From IMG/VR virus record IMGVR_UViG_3300028416_000049, positions 1 to 32,592 of that record: a stretch of 32,592 nucleotides of DNA; one strand, 5' to 3'. Under the pieces are notes generated by a model. The model did not search any database. It was not told the origin of the DNA and saw only the letters and a list, made by a program, of their open reading frames with translations. Origin of the DNA: a virus. The translations under genes were made by a program, and so were the position numbers. Position 1 is the stretch's first letter, and each line of letters begins with the position of its first letter. Positions 21,201 to 27,525 of this stretch are shown piece after piece.

Positions 21201-23631
21201 CTCAGGTACAGCCTATTCTTCTTATTCTGATATTGCTATCTATAACGCTAACCCAGGTGGTGGTACAAGTTCATACTTCTATGCAAGTAGATTAGTTGAC
21301 TCAGATAATACGTCTTTCTATATGGATCCATCAAATACATCAAAAGTTGATGTTATTCAGTTTGCTGATGGTGGTGAAGCTCAATTTATTACGGGTGCTG
21401 GTAATGTTCGTGGTTATATCCAAGCTACTGATACAAACGATAATCATTTAATTATTGCTACATCGGGTGGTGAAGACATCGCATTTAAAGATGGCGGATT
21501 ATCCGGAACAACAAATCTTCTCGTTCGTGGTGACGGTAATGTATTCGTAACAGGCGGAGCTTACGCTGGCAGATATTACGATAGAGATAGCACAGGTTAT
21601 TATGGTGACTTTGCTAGTACATCGGTAATGCACACACTTGATATTCGTTCTGAAGTATATAACGATGGTTGGTTCCGTAACGATACAAATGGTAGAGGTT
21701 TATATAACACTGCAACAGGTCAGCATTTCTATTCAGATAATGATGACTATTGGAACATTGCTGGTGGTTCATCTGCTAATGGTATACGATTTAGAGATGA
21801 AAACGCCGGTACTATTCGAGGTTATGTATATGCAAATAACTCGAATGATATTGGTTTCCTTAATAATAGTGCAGGATGGGCATTAAGAACTCGCGGTGGT
21901 ACAACTGAAGTATATGGTAATATGTATGCCGATGTTTATTACGATCGTAACAACTCTTCATACTTCTTAAATCCAGCCGGTGACAACAGTTTTGCTGGCG
22001 ATGTTCGAGCAAATAGGTTTATACATAAAGATGATGTATCACAAGACGATACGTTTGGTTTATACTTTTCATCTAATGAATCAGCTGCTTATGCTATTTA
22101 CCGTGAAGGCGGTGGTTGGTCATATCGTTACCCTGATTTAAGAATTGCTTTCCATACAGGTATTAAGTTTGGTGCTAATGCAAACTATAATGGTATGCGT
22201 TTCTATGATGACTACAACATGAATAATCAGGTTATGTCAATCAACAATGCGACTGATCCATTAGGTGCTAATGATGTTTATGTAAATAACTCATTACAAG
22301 CACGTAGTTCATTAAGAGCTCAAATATTCTATGACAATAATAACACGGGTCGTTATACAGACCCTGCATCTACATCTCAAATGAATGTTGTACGAGCTGA
22401 CCAGTTTGATATGCGTGATCGTGGTGACTTTATTACCTTATACGGTGATAACAGCACAAACCACTCAATCTCTGCTAGAGATCTTAATGGTAACACTTCT
22501 GACGATATTCGTATCAACTCATATGGTTCTGTGTATATTAACTTAGACTCAAATAACAACAATACTTCTGGCGCAGACTTCTATATTGGCCGACACGGTC
22601 AGGCAACTGGTGGTATTGGTAACTCTGACTTGTTTAGAGTTTATGGTGATGCAAACTATGCTTACTCAGGATTTAGCTTCCGTGCGCCTATCTTCTATGA
22701 CTCAAACAACACCGGTTATTATTGTGATCCAGCATCGTTTTCTAACTTTAATACAGGTATGAGAGGCAACGATATTTATGCTAGGAGTTGGCTCCGAAAT
22801 GATTCAGCACGCAATGGATTATATAACCAAGGTACAGGTGGACACTTTTATTCTTATCAAGGTCAGTATTGGGCTGCTACTGGTAACAATAACTCTTCAT
22901 CTATGTCTTTCCAACTTAGAGCGACATATAACGGTACAATGTGTCGTTGGATGTATGGTGACAGAACATGGTCCGGTGATTTAAATGCTGCAGGACAATG
23001 GCAGTTAAGAACTCGCCACCAAGATGGTTATTCACCATGTATTAGATTTGAAGAATCAGGTAACGAAAGCTGGACAGGTAACCCAGGAAACGACGTTGGT
23101 AAAATTGAATATCACTCAAACCGTTTCTATATCGTTGCAGGCGGAAACTCAAACAGAATTTGTCAGTTTAGACAAAATGGTTCTGATAGATCTTATATCG
23201 CAAACGATGGTGTGTTTGTTGGTACGGCTACGTCAGCAAGATGGGCTGACCTTGCAGAGAGATATGAAGCAGACGCGATTTATGGTCCTGGGTATATCCT
23301 AGGTATCGGCGGCGATAAAGAAGTAACATTGTATCAACCCGGAATGCCAGTTGCTGGTGCGGTTTCTACAAATCCTGCATACAGAATGAATGAGCATATT
23401 GAATATGACAACGATGACTCTATTGAGTCTAAGATGAACCCATTCGTTGCTCTTAAAGGACGTATTCCAGTTCTTATTAATGGCGATGCAACTAAAGGTC
23501 AATGGATTATTGCTGATCGTGATGGTAAAGGCCGTGCCGTAGACTATGGTACTGCTGGTATAAATAGCTTTGATATTATTGGTATTGCGATATCTGATAG
23601 TGAAAATGGTGAAGTAGAGGTTAAAGTATAG
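15244..23631 (+). CDS. Giant modular tail fibre protein, 2795 aa
   Basis: I start at the ATG at 15244 (MANDKKFIVKNGLQ) because GGGGAG at 15228-15233 is well spaced from it and this N-terminus is a common phage fibre opening; an in-frame GTG at 15235 would overlap that site. Residues about 174-238 form the NLTVQGTRTEVQSETVLIA...LQWDE module known from phage fibres. Most of residues 350-2510 is built from about 18 copies, some degenerate, of [RF]-[FY]-x-D-S-x-[ND]-N-x-Y-Y-x-D-[PF]-A-x-T-S-x-x-N, often followed by xHNGDxxTxIxF and a GGxxRL strand. The last ~135 residues (SARWADLAERYEAD..., VAGAVSTNPAYRMN, NPFVALKGRIPVLINGDATKG) resemble Peptidase_G2-type intramolecular chaperone domains; this is a tentative family assignment. 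It probably forms the longest fibre shaft, distal to the other fibre proteins, and only one base separates it from the next gene. Confidence 0.88.
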   Translation: MANDKKFIVKNGLQSENNVLVGTSSDDGVNKLQVSGTAKLTSTGSSVPITVENTGGIDTPLMDFAGGVGALRIKNTGSGDYSIYNTSGSNEIKFNDNTASGLVFKAGNNVQLTINTTEADFTNVPSINGVPVWYSGNDGTGSGLDADFLDGIDSLSFVRSDQNDTLDGDYIITGNLTVQGTRTEVQSETVLIADNLITLNSNFTTGAPTENAGWEVLRGNLPNSSLQWDETNDWFKLISGGTDLGRIITTDDEGAGNLFDADTVDGLEAAQFIRSDVNDVATGNLEFEGTVAIGDGTGSALLTMRGAGNNRVMASDNGKIGFLDGVFAYQTYSDLNGDWTVGRNLIADKFLDSADNTYLSWPSDTSRLNNISLVGTISHDGDADTYINFPAANQFEVYTGGGQRLLITDTDVTSLVDVKAPRYLDSGNNAYLGDFAGTSVMNTIGIDSDLFHNGDTDTKLSFDTDTINLNTGGATRLAITDTSVTSSVDLIAPRFLDSSDNNFYADPAGTSVFNNLGINDDLFHNGDTNNKISFGADTQTFTTNGAARLTLNNSNATFTYNVLAPQFVDSDNNSYYGDFAGTSVMNNISLQGDIIHQGDADTLITFSAANEFKVRTGGSDRLFVRDSGVTAVDNMKAPVYYDTSGTTNYLDLGQTGASDSLRVGGRINVGAGTDFNLVDNNSGTGGIMIAPYAGLGATTNPTISIAGNNGGLSLLSLNRIDIGGNPYQSKNAYWAEFLSDGAAAFSIRGDNSRNAYFISDADQGVYFYDSGASTRLAMLSTGDITIGNDSVAYTQHDNTPILNSGTKTDSKLHIDGSLQLNGTDDAYVVGNGTATFLRMDELGFGQGGGFYMNDANNLRIRNNKLLTSTGNASFAQYLDADDVLFYGDFASTSRMNNISLVGEIIHDGNTNTKIGFGADQIIFTAGGTAQLDVYSTYAEAATDMRSPIFSDAGGTYKFEPNTANAHRFTTPTGTLDIGSKVAGSAQFDTDRAIFLFNKRVNFNGGISAADANDMAYFPTYYDYNDNAYYGDFAGTSVMNRIDLDDYIRHKGDEDTYFGFSAAGIYKLFINNTQRLNIDDNSADFNLDVYAPRYYDSGNNAYYLDPASTSILNVVRTNQIQMDGSSLTIDSPSGPKGTIMVEGERDGYAGYMISNDWGFISSGATEMGLYNETDNEWSLTANRNNFTRLHSNNIHQIGAENGYGSAPNSMRSPIFYDLNNAAFYMQPSGQSRLKSVKAGDSAIFNNTTYPLEVKSAQQRLIVLQNTTADANFPSIFHQTRNSRSAMGISFNNIGERFWFSENGDIQAYGAGIFGSLALNGGNENLGLLKTYGSGLADMKMFDASDYWDKRVIQPMQGIENSATTSTSDYVLNGDGPFASSYVLRTNGYRDFDSDFIPVEPGETIYAEQAVRRISGTGGLFYLGVRQYDKDKNPIAANDGIVYFAASAVDHTATGWTEYKGEHTLPTTHTPFNGSDGAGVRFVRLVSLMNFAPNGATREFGPPILKRVDVQSSIKAEGLTVVTDASIGGDLTVTGDVSADNISANIIDAGRFRDLNDTNYYIEPKGPSKVAGNWDWTNGNINNVNKLTFNDPGPSEGLAWNGGNLWQIYESPNDLATNSGGNLQFTSGAGNGTYRLRVESDGDVWAGRYSYAQRFYDSNNSAYYADPASTSVFNEIRADEYIRHNGDTNTYIRFIGADDMQLVAGGTQMLRMAEGTNPDRLRFVTDDNWTDANGDWAMSRNVVVTGTHTALNGSYASRFYDSDDNAYYLDPASTSLTNVLRANAVQFGGSTYQLDTSTGNYGSISVTGNKGGYAGYAINDDWVFMSSGAGIAGIYNDTNNQWATIYRQAGDTELHWAGTEQASTKDGFFLGTNQLRSPIWYDSDNTAYKIDGNGTSRLLTLQVDNVIQGNVDGYAQTLLRKDNRIIEPNEDTAGRLTFGFTSWNNDNTAPYADYLHLRSYTDSSGGSDNLLMFKKSGRGMRLWQQSWNSGTAYSSYSDIAIYNANPGGGTSSYFYASRLVDSDNTSFYMDPSNTSKVDVIQFADGGEAQFITGAGNVRGYIQATDTNDNHLIIATSGGEDIAFKDGGLSGTTNLLVRGDGNVFVTGGAYAGRYYDRDSTGYYGDFASTSVMHTLDIRSEVYNDGWFRNDTNGRGLYNTATGQHFYSDNDDYWNIAGGSSANGIRFRDENAGTIRGYVYANNSNDIGFLNNSAGWALRTRGGTTEVYGNMYADVYYDRNNSSYFLNPAGDNSFAGDVRANRFIHKDDVSQDDTFGLYFSSNESAAYAIYREGGGWSYRYPDLRIAFHTGIKFGANANYNGMRFYDDYNMNNQVMSINNATDPLGANDVYVNNSLQARSSLRAQIFYDNNNTGRYTDPASTSQMNVVRADQFDMRDRGDFITLYGDNSTNHSISARDLNGNTSDDIRINSYGSVYINLDSNNNNTSGADFYIGRHGQATGGIGNSDLFRVYGDANYAYSGFSFRAPIFYDSNNTGYYCDPASFSNFNTGMRGNDIYARSWLRNDSARNGLYNQGTGGHFYSYQGQYWAATGNNNSSSMSFQLRATYNGTMCRWMYGDRTWSGDLNAAGQWQLRTRHQDGYSPCIRFEESGNESWTGNPGNDVGKIEYHSNRFYIVAGGNSNRICQFRQNGSDRSYIANDGVFVGTATSARWADLAERYEADAIYGPGYILGIGGDKEVTLYQPGMPVAGAVSTNPAYRMNEHIEYDNDDSIESKMNPFVALKGRIPVLINGDATKGQWIIADRDGKGRAVDYGTAGINSFDIIGIAISDSENGEVEVKV
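23559..23566 (+). promoter_or_regulatory. Possible internal late promoter box (TATAAATA)
   Basis: An exact TATAAATA lies inside the last codons of the giant fibre gene (reading Gly-Ile-Asn-Ser there), 66 bases before the ATG of the first CHxS-tail gene at 23633. If active it would start a separate transcript for the small paralogs and radical SAM genes. Because it is within coding sequence and a few such octamers are expected by chance, support is modest. Confidence 0.3.
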
Positions 23632-23632
23632 T

Positions 23633-24013
23633 ATGCCAACGTATGCACAGTTAAATACAAATGTAAGAAACCAATGTGGTCGACAATTAAGAACATTTGA
23701 TAGAACCGTAGGATTTTATATCAACGCTTATGTTAGAGGTTCTAACTGGGGAACAAGTTATACCAGAGGTCAATGGCATTATACGCGGTTTGAATACGTA
23801 AATGCAAACTACTATGTATATAACAATTATCTGGATAGCGGTATATACACTGGCGGAATTATTCGTTCTGGTGATGTTATTGATTCTATTCGTAGCGTTG
23901 TTCGTAGAACGGTTGATTTATGCGAAGGTAGAATATCTAACAGAACTATTAATGCATATTATTGCCACGCAAGTTGCCATTCTTCGTGTCATAGTTCGAG
24001 AGGGCGCCGCTAA
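23633..24013 (+). CDS. CHxS-tail protein 1: candidate radical SAM substrate, 126 aa
   Basis: I do not recognise a named family. The 126-residue product is Tyr/Asn/Arg-rich (VNANYYVYNNY near residues 56-66) and ends in CHASCHSSCHSSRGRR, with Cys at 111, 115 and 119, each followed by His: three CHxS units and then a basic end. Two further Cys (15 and 97) are absent from the paralog. My ungapped alignment with the next gene gives about 67% identity, concentrated in residues 18-64 and in the last ~35. It follows the giant fibre gene by one base and heads a run of radical SAM genes. A short protein with an invariant Cys/His/Ser tail beside SPASM-like radical SAM enzymes is what a modified-peptide precursor would look like, with the first ~95 residues as leader or carrier. 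Alternatively it is a fibre-tip or adhesin protein that is modified in place or binds metal through its tail. No Gly-Gly export or cleavage site is seen. Confidence 0.8.
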   Translation: MPTYAQLNTNVRNQCGRQLRTFDRTVGFYINAYVRGSNWGTSYTRGQWHYTRFEYVNANYYVYNNYLDSGIYTGGIIRSGDVIDSIRSVVRRTVDLCEGRISNRTINAYYCHASCHSSCHSSRGRR

Positions 24014-24396
24014 TGACTATGGATAGAAATGACGTTAGGTCGTGGGTAAGAACATATAGTGGTCAACAATTAAGAACGTTCGATAGAACGGTTGGAATTT
24101 ATGTTAACGCATATGTAAGAGCTAGTAGTGCTGCTACCAGTTATACTAGAGGACAGTGGCATTACCATAGATTTGAATATGTTAATGCAAACTACTATGT
24201 ATATGATAACTATGTAGATGGTGGTATCAATAGTGGTAATATTATTTACGGACAGGATATTGTTGATACATTGGAAGATATAACTAGAAGAACAGTTGAT
24301 CTAATTGAAGGAAGAATGTCAAACAGAACTATTAACGCATACTATTGTCACGCAAGTTGTCATACTAGTTGCCACAGTTCGAGAGGAAGAAGATAA
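24013..24396 (+). CDS. CHxS-tail protein 2: paralog of the preceding candidate substrate, 127 aa
   Basis: The start overlaps the previous stop as TAATG (24013); an in-frame ATG at 24019 is a possible alternative. Its 127 residues align without gaps to the preceding protein, with shared blocks QLRTFDRTVG, TSYTRGQWHY, RFEYVNANYYVY, RRTVDL and SNRTINAYY, and it ends CHASCHTSCHSSRGRR. Cys112, Cys116 and Cys120 are its only cysteines, which singles out the tail as the conserved reactive part. Its last codons (aga gga aga aga) also form the purine-rich ribosome binding site of the first radical SAM gene, so expression of substrate-like protein and enzyme appears coupled. Function is inferred as for its paralog: a substrate or carrier for the downstream enzymes, or a virion tip protein. 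The pair probably arose by tandem duplication. Confidence 0.8.
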   Translation: MTMDRNDVRSWVRTYSGQQLRTFDRTVGIYVNAYVRASSAATSYTRGQWHYHRFEYVNANYYVYDNYVDGGINSGNIIYGQDIVDTLEDITRRTVDLIEGRMSNRTINAYYCHASCHTSCHSSRGRR

Positions 24397-24397
24397 G

Positions 24398-25573
24398 ATG
24401 TCAATGCAAAAATCATATTGTAAGCAAATGCGGTACTCTGGTCCAGAAAGCCTAACACCGTCAGATGCTACTAAGTTTGATGTTCTAATTCAAATGGAAG
24501 TTTTAGCAGGATGTAATCACGGCTGCTTAGGTTGTTTCGTTGATAAAAACATAGACCCTGCTATGAACCAACAAATTATTGATAGAGCAAAAGAATTAGC
24601 AGATGGTGTAAAAAGAACTGGACTTAACTTAAGAGAGTTCGTTATTGGACCAACAGACTTTTTCACTGCTAAAAATACAGAGTCAGTATTAAATAATTCA
24701 GTAGTCCAAGAAATTATGAGAGAACATACTGGCGCTCGTATCGCGGCACCTGCTAAATTTGATTTGGCTACTATGGATAAAGTAAAAGAAATCTTTGCCG
24801 TACTTGATGATGAGGATAAGTATCGTCGCGAAATGATTATCGAATTTATTATGCCAATCGGTAGAGTAGATCAGATGTTAAACGATGACGAATATTTTAA
24901 TAACGTTATGGAAAAGGTAGAGTTCTTTAAAAATAATACACCAAAACAAATGGATTGGTCGTGGACATTACAGGCTTCTAACGTTGTTGGTAGAAAAATT
25001 GATAAAGAAACTTATAATAAAATTATTCAAAAATCTGTAAACGAATATGAAACAATTGTAGAAATGAACCCTGCTTTCTCTAGAGCCAATTCACAATTGA
25101 TACAAAGAAAGAATTTATTTGGTTGGAACGATTTCCTTGGTAGAGTTATTGATAAAGATAATGCGCAAGAAACCGTTATGTCAATGGCTAATCTTTATTG
25201 TAACTCAATTAACTTTGTTGGACTTACTATTGTCCCAGGAGAAAATGGTCCAACTACACACCTAAATGTAATGCTGCATGAGCAAGCGTTTTTCTTAGGT
25301 AATAAAAATTTAGATGTTACTGGTTTAACATTCGAGCAAATATTAGATCGTAAAAATGAACTAGTGACAAAAGGTATAAATAGGTCTAGTAAAGTAAAAG
25401 ATTGTGCTGACTGTAAATTTGCAGTTGCCTGTGCAAGCAGATTAATCTTTGAAGCCCAAGAATCATTAAACGTCAACGGTTGTGTATTGAACAAAGATGT
25501 CCTTGCAGAATATAACCCGTATGATTTTACTTGGAACGATGACGCAATAGAAAAATTAGGAGTAAGATCATGA
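24398..25573 (+). CDS. Radical SAM / SPASM-like protein A, 391 aa
   Basis: The frame is open back to 24305, but I start at the ATG at 24398 (MSMQKSYCKQ) because it lies two bases after the previous gene with AGGA at 24384-24387 upstream, and because it places the first cluster Cys at residue 39, as in three of the four sister proteins. CNHGCLGC (C39, C43, C46) is a CX3CX2C motif that would bind the 4Fe-4S cluster used to split S-adenosylmethionine. VIGPTDFF (GPTD at 84-87) lies where radical SAM enzymes usually have GGE. C336, C339, C345 and C362 make a C-terminal CX2CX5CX16C motif like the SPASM/twitch region that binds extra Fe-S clusters in peptide-modifying enzymes. The adjacent CHxS-tail proteins are the obvious candidate substrates. 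The reaction (thioether, C-C crosslink, epimerisation or other) cannot be told from sequence. Confidence 0.85.
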   Translation: MSMQKSYCKQMRYSGPESLTPSDATKFDVLIQMEVLAGCNHGCLGCFVDKNIDPAMNQQIIDRAKELADGVKRTGLNLREFVIGPTDFFTAKNTESVLNNSVVQEIMREHTGARIAAPAKFDLATMDKVKEIFAVLDDEDKYRREMIIEFIMPIGRVDQMLNDDEYFNNVMEKVEFFKNNTPKQMDWSWTLQASNVVGRKIDKETYNKIIQKSVNEYETIVEMNPAFSRANSQLIQRKNLFGWNDFLGRVIDKDNAQETVMSMANLYCNSINFVGLTIVPGENGPTTHLNVMLHEQAFFLGNKNLDVTGLTFEQILDRKNELVTKGINRSSKVKDCADCKFAVACASRLIFEAQESLNVNGCVLNKDVLAEYNPYDFTWNDDAIEKLGVRS

Positions 25574-26673
25574 TTGGGCAGAGTTTATATTACTTAAATA
25601 ATAAAAAGTATATTACGAATACACAAAACGTTGAAACAGTAATTGGTGAATTAAATTCTTTTTACCACACTGCTGAACCAAGACGAATTACTATTGTACA
25701 GCCTGACCTTGTAGACTCATTTCTTCAGCCTGCTGAGTATGAAGCGCTGGCAGAAGGTGCACGATCAGGCTCATCAGAACTATTAGATTTTGAAGAATGG
25801 GATACTATTGCCAATCCTACTTATATTCAAAATAGTGATAAGCGTATTCTTATGTTTACAGACGAAGAGGATATGATTAAAGTATTTGCAAAATATACTG
25901 CTGGTTTGTTAACATCATGTGGTTTTTATCCTGACGCAGATGCAACAACAATTAATGCGATGGTTGCTCATTATATGGAAGCAGTTATTAACCAAGATTT
26001 AGTATTATCTTTAATGAGCAACTCGACAGTTTATAACGATGTTAGAAACCATACAAATACTTTATTAAATGCTGAAGGCGAAACACCTTGGGTAATTACA
26101 TATCAGAATGGTAAAAACTTTAGTTATGACTTGCTATTCTTCTTAAACGATTTCTATTCATGTGCAGGCGTTTCAGAATTGATTGTTGAAAAATTTACTA
26201 TTCATTCACCAGTTATGGCAAAAGATGTTATGGAACACTTTACTTCACGTCGTCACTACTCGGCATATATTATGTCAGTTATTGATTATATGAATGCTAA
26301 TGCAACTGAAGAAAATGGCTGGGCTACAGATAAACAACAATTCTTTAAAGACGTATATGTAAATGCTGCTAATAAATCTAACTATACATTAGCGTTTTAT
26401 AAATTAGAAGAAATGTGGAATAAAGTTAAAGACGACGCTGCCTTTATAGCCGTTCATCAAAATAAAGCTGATACGACTGCTGACGGTTGGGAATACATGG
26501 ATTTATATACTGAAATCAATAACGTGTTCCCTATTGTTAAAAAAGTTTTAGAAAGAAACTTTAACACAGATAATATTAGAGAAGACTTGGCATTAATTAA
26601 CACAGATGTTCAGTTCTTTTCAAAACGTCAAAACAGAATTCCATATTTAATTCATAAATACCCATTGATATAA
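25570..26673 (+). CDS. Unknown protein between radical SAM genes, 367 aa
   Basis: I do not recognise a family. The start overlaps the previous stop as ATGA (25570-25573), implying translational coupling to radical SAM protein A. The 367-residue product is soluble, acidic and mixed alpha/beta, with no signal peptide or membrane segment and no Cys cluster: only Cys at about 117 (TSCGFYP) and 198 (YSCAGV). The region from about 100 onward reads as mostly helical, with the aromatic stretch LLFFLNDFYSCAGVSEL near 187-203. Its place inside the run of radical SAM genes suggests an accessory role such as scaffold, substrate-recognition or chaperone protein, but nothing in the sequence proves that; an ordinary phage structural or assembly protein is also possible. 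Confidence 0.75.
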   Translation: MIGQSLYYLNNKKYITNTQNVETVIGELNSFYHTAEPRRITIVQPDLVDSFLQPAEYEALAEGARSGSSELLDFEEWDTIANPTYIQNSDKRILMFTDEEDMIKVFAKYTAGLLTSCGFYPDADATTINAMVAHYMEAVINQDLVLSLMSNSTVYNDVRNHTNTLLNAEGETPWVITYQNGKNFSYDLLFFLNDFYSCAGVSELIVEKFTIHSPVMAKDVMEHFTSRRHYSAYIMSVIDYMNANATEENGWATDKQQFFKDVYVNAANKSNYTLAFYKLEEMWNKVKDDAAFIAVHQNKADTTADGWEYMDLYTEINNVFPIVKKVLERNFNTDNIREDLALINTDVQFFSKRQNRIPYLIHKYPLI

Positions 26674-26688
26674 GAAAGTGATTTTATT

Positions 26689-27525
26689 ATGAGTGAAGAG
26701 CAAACTTTATATACGCTGCCATTAGCACCGCAAAATTTAGTTGAAATATATAAATTAAAAGAAGACAACGAAAACTTTGTTTTATGGGTAGATTATTTAG
26801 CATCAAAAGAAAAGTTATCAGCCAAACATATTCTAATCTATTTGGCCAATACTAATTTTAAAACAACCTTTGCGCAGGTTGACGAAGAACTATTAATAGA
26901 ATATATTAAATCAGACTTTATCGTAGAAGCACCACTGCTATCACGGTTTGTTGTAATGGCAATCAAAGTAAGATACATGTATGAGTTTAATGGCTTAGAA
27001 GAACAATTACTTGGCCTCTTTAGTAAAGAACAATTGCACGACTTCGTAGACAAAAACTATGAACTTATAGAAGATGTTTGTAATGCAATGGCTGAACTTA
27101 TTCCATTCACACTCTGCAAATTTTACGAAAACTTATCAGATGAAAACAAAGCAATTGAAGTTGATGTAAAAGAAGCTGTTGAGCAAATTGAAGTAACTGA
27201 CAAGCCAGCAAATTGTGGTCCAAACGTTGCACGCCTTCTTATAGATGGCTGGGATGGTTTCCTATTAGTTTGTTCTATGCTTGGATTTAAACAAGAATAT
27301 AATAAACAGATGTATAATGATAAACCTGCATACTTTGGTAAAGATTTGTTTTTCTTATTGACACAAAGTAATATTACTAGTAACATTTTATCAATGATGC
27401 CTCCTGGGTTTATTAACAGCGTTGAAATTCCAAAACCAAAGTCTGATGAAGATTTACAAGCTGAAATCGAAGCAGAGGCTAAAGCCAATGCCGCTAGTGT
27501 AGCCGATGATAGTAAAACTGAATAA
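26689..27525 (+). CDS. Unknown acidic helical protein between radical SAM genes, 278 aa
   Basis: I do not recognise a family. The 278-residue product looks largely helical (residues about 15-160), then has a segment with NCGPNVARLLIDGWDGFLLVCSMLGF near 174-199, and ends in an acidic, Ala/Glu-rich low-complexity tail (about 250-278). There is no signal peptide and no Cys motif. It follows the 367-residue gene by 15 bases and overlaps the next radical SAM gene by 20 bases. The ribosome binding site is weak (AAGAAAG at about 26673-26679). Co-transcription with five radical SAM genes makes it a candidate partner, for example a substrate-binding adaptor, but this rests on position alone. Confidence 0.75.
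   Translation: MSEEQTLYTLPLAPQNLVEIYKLKEDNENFVLWVDYLASKEKLSAKHILIYLANTNFKTTFAQVDEELLIEYIKSDFIVEAPLLSRFVVMAIKVRYMYEFNGLEEQLLGLFSKEQLHDFVDKNYELIEDVCNAMAELIPFTLCKFYENLSDENKAIEVDVKEAVEQIEVTDKPANCGPNVARLLIDGWDGFLLVCSMLGFKQEYNKQMYNDKPAYFGKDLFFLLTQSNITSNILSMMPPGFINSVEIPKPKSDEDLQAEIEAEAKANAASVADDSKTE

Noticed and set aside
23963-24008. CHASCH read as a CX3CH haem c attachment site
   Set aside because: Standard sites are CXXCH, the rare CX3CH form needs export and a maturation system, and neither protein has a signal peptide; radical SAM neighbours fit better.
24305-24397. N-terminal extension of radical SAM protein A by 31 residues
   Set aside because: It overlaps the conserved CHxS tail of the previous gene in another frame, reads like a shadow of it, and has no ribosome binding site; the ATG at 24398 has one and aligns with the paralogs.
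25375-25382. TATAAATA inside radical SAM protein A as a late promoter
   Set aside because: Within coding sequence and nearly 190 bases before the next start; a chance match cannot be excluded.
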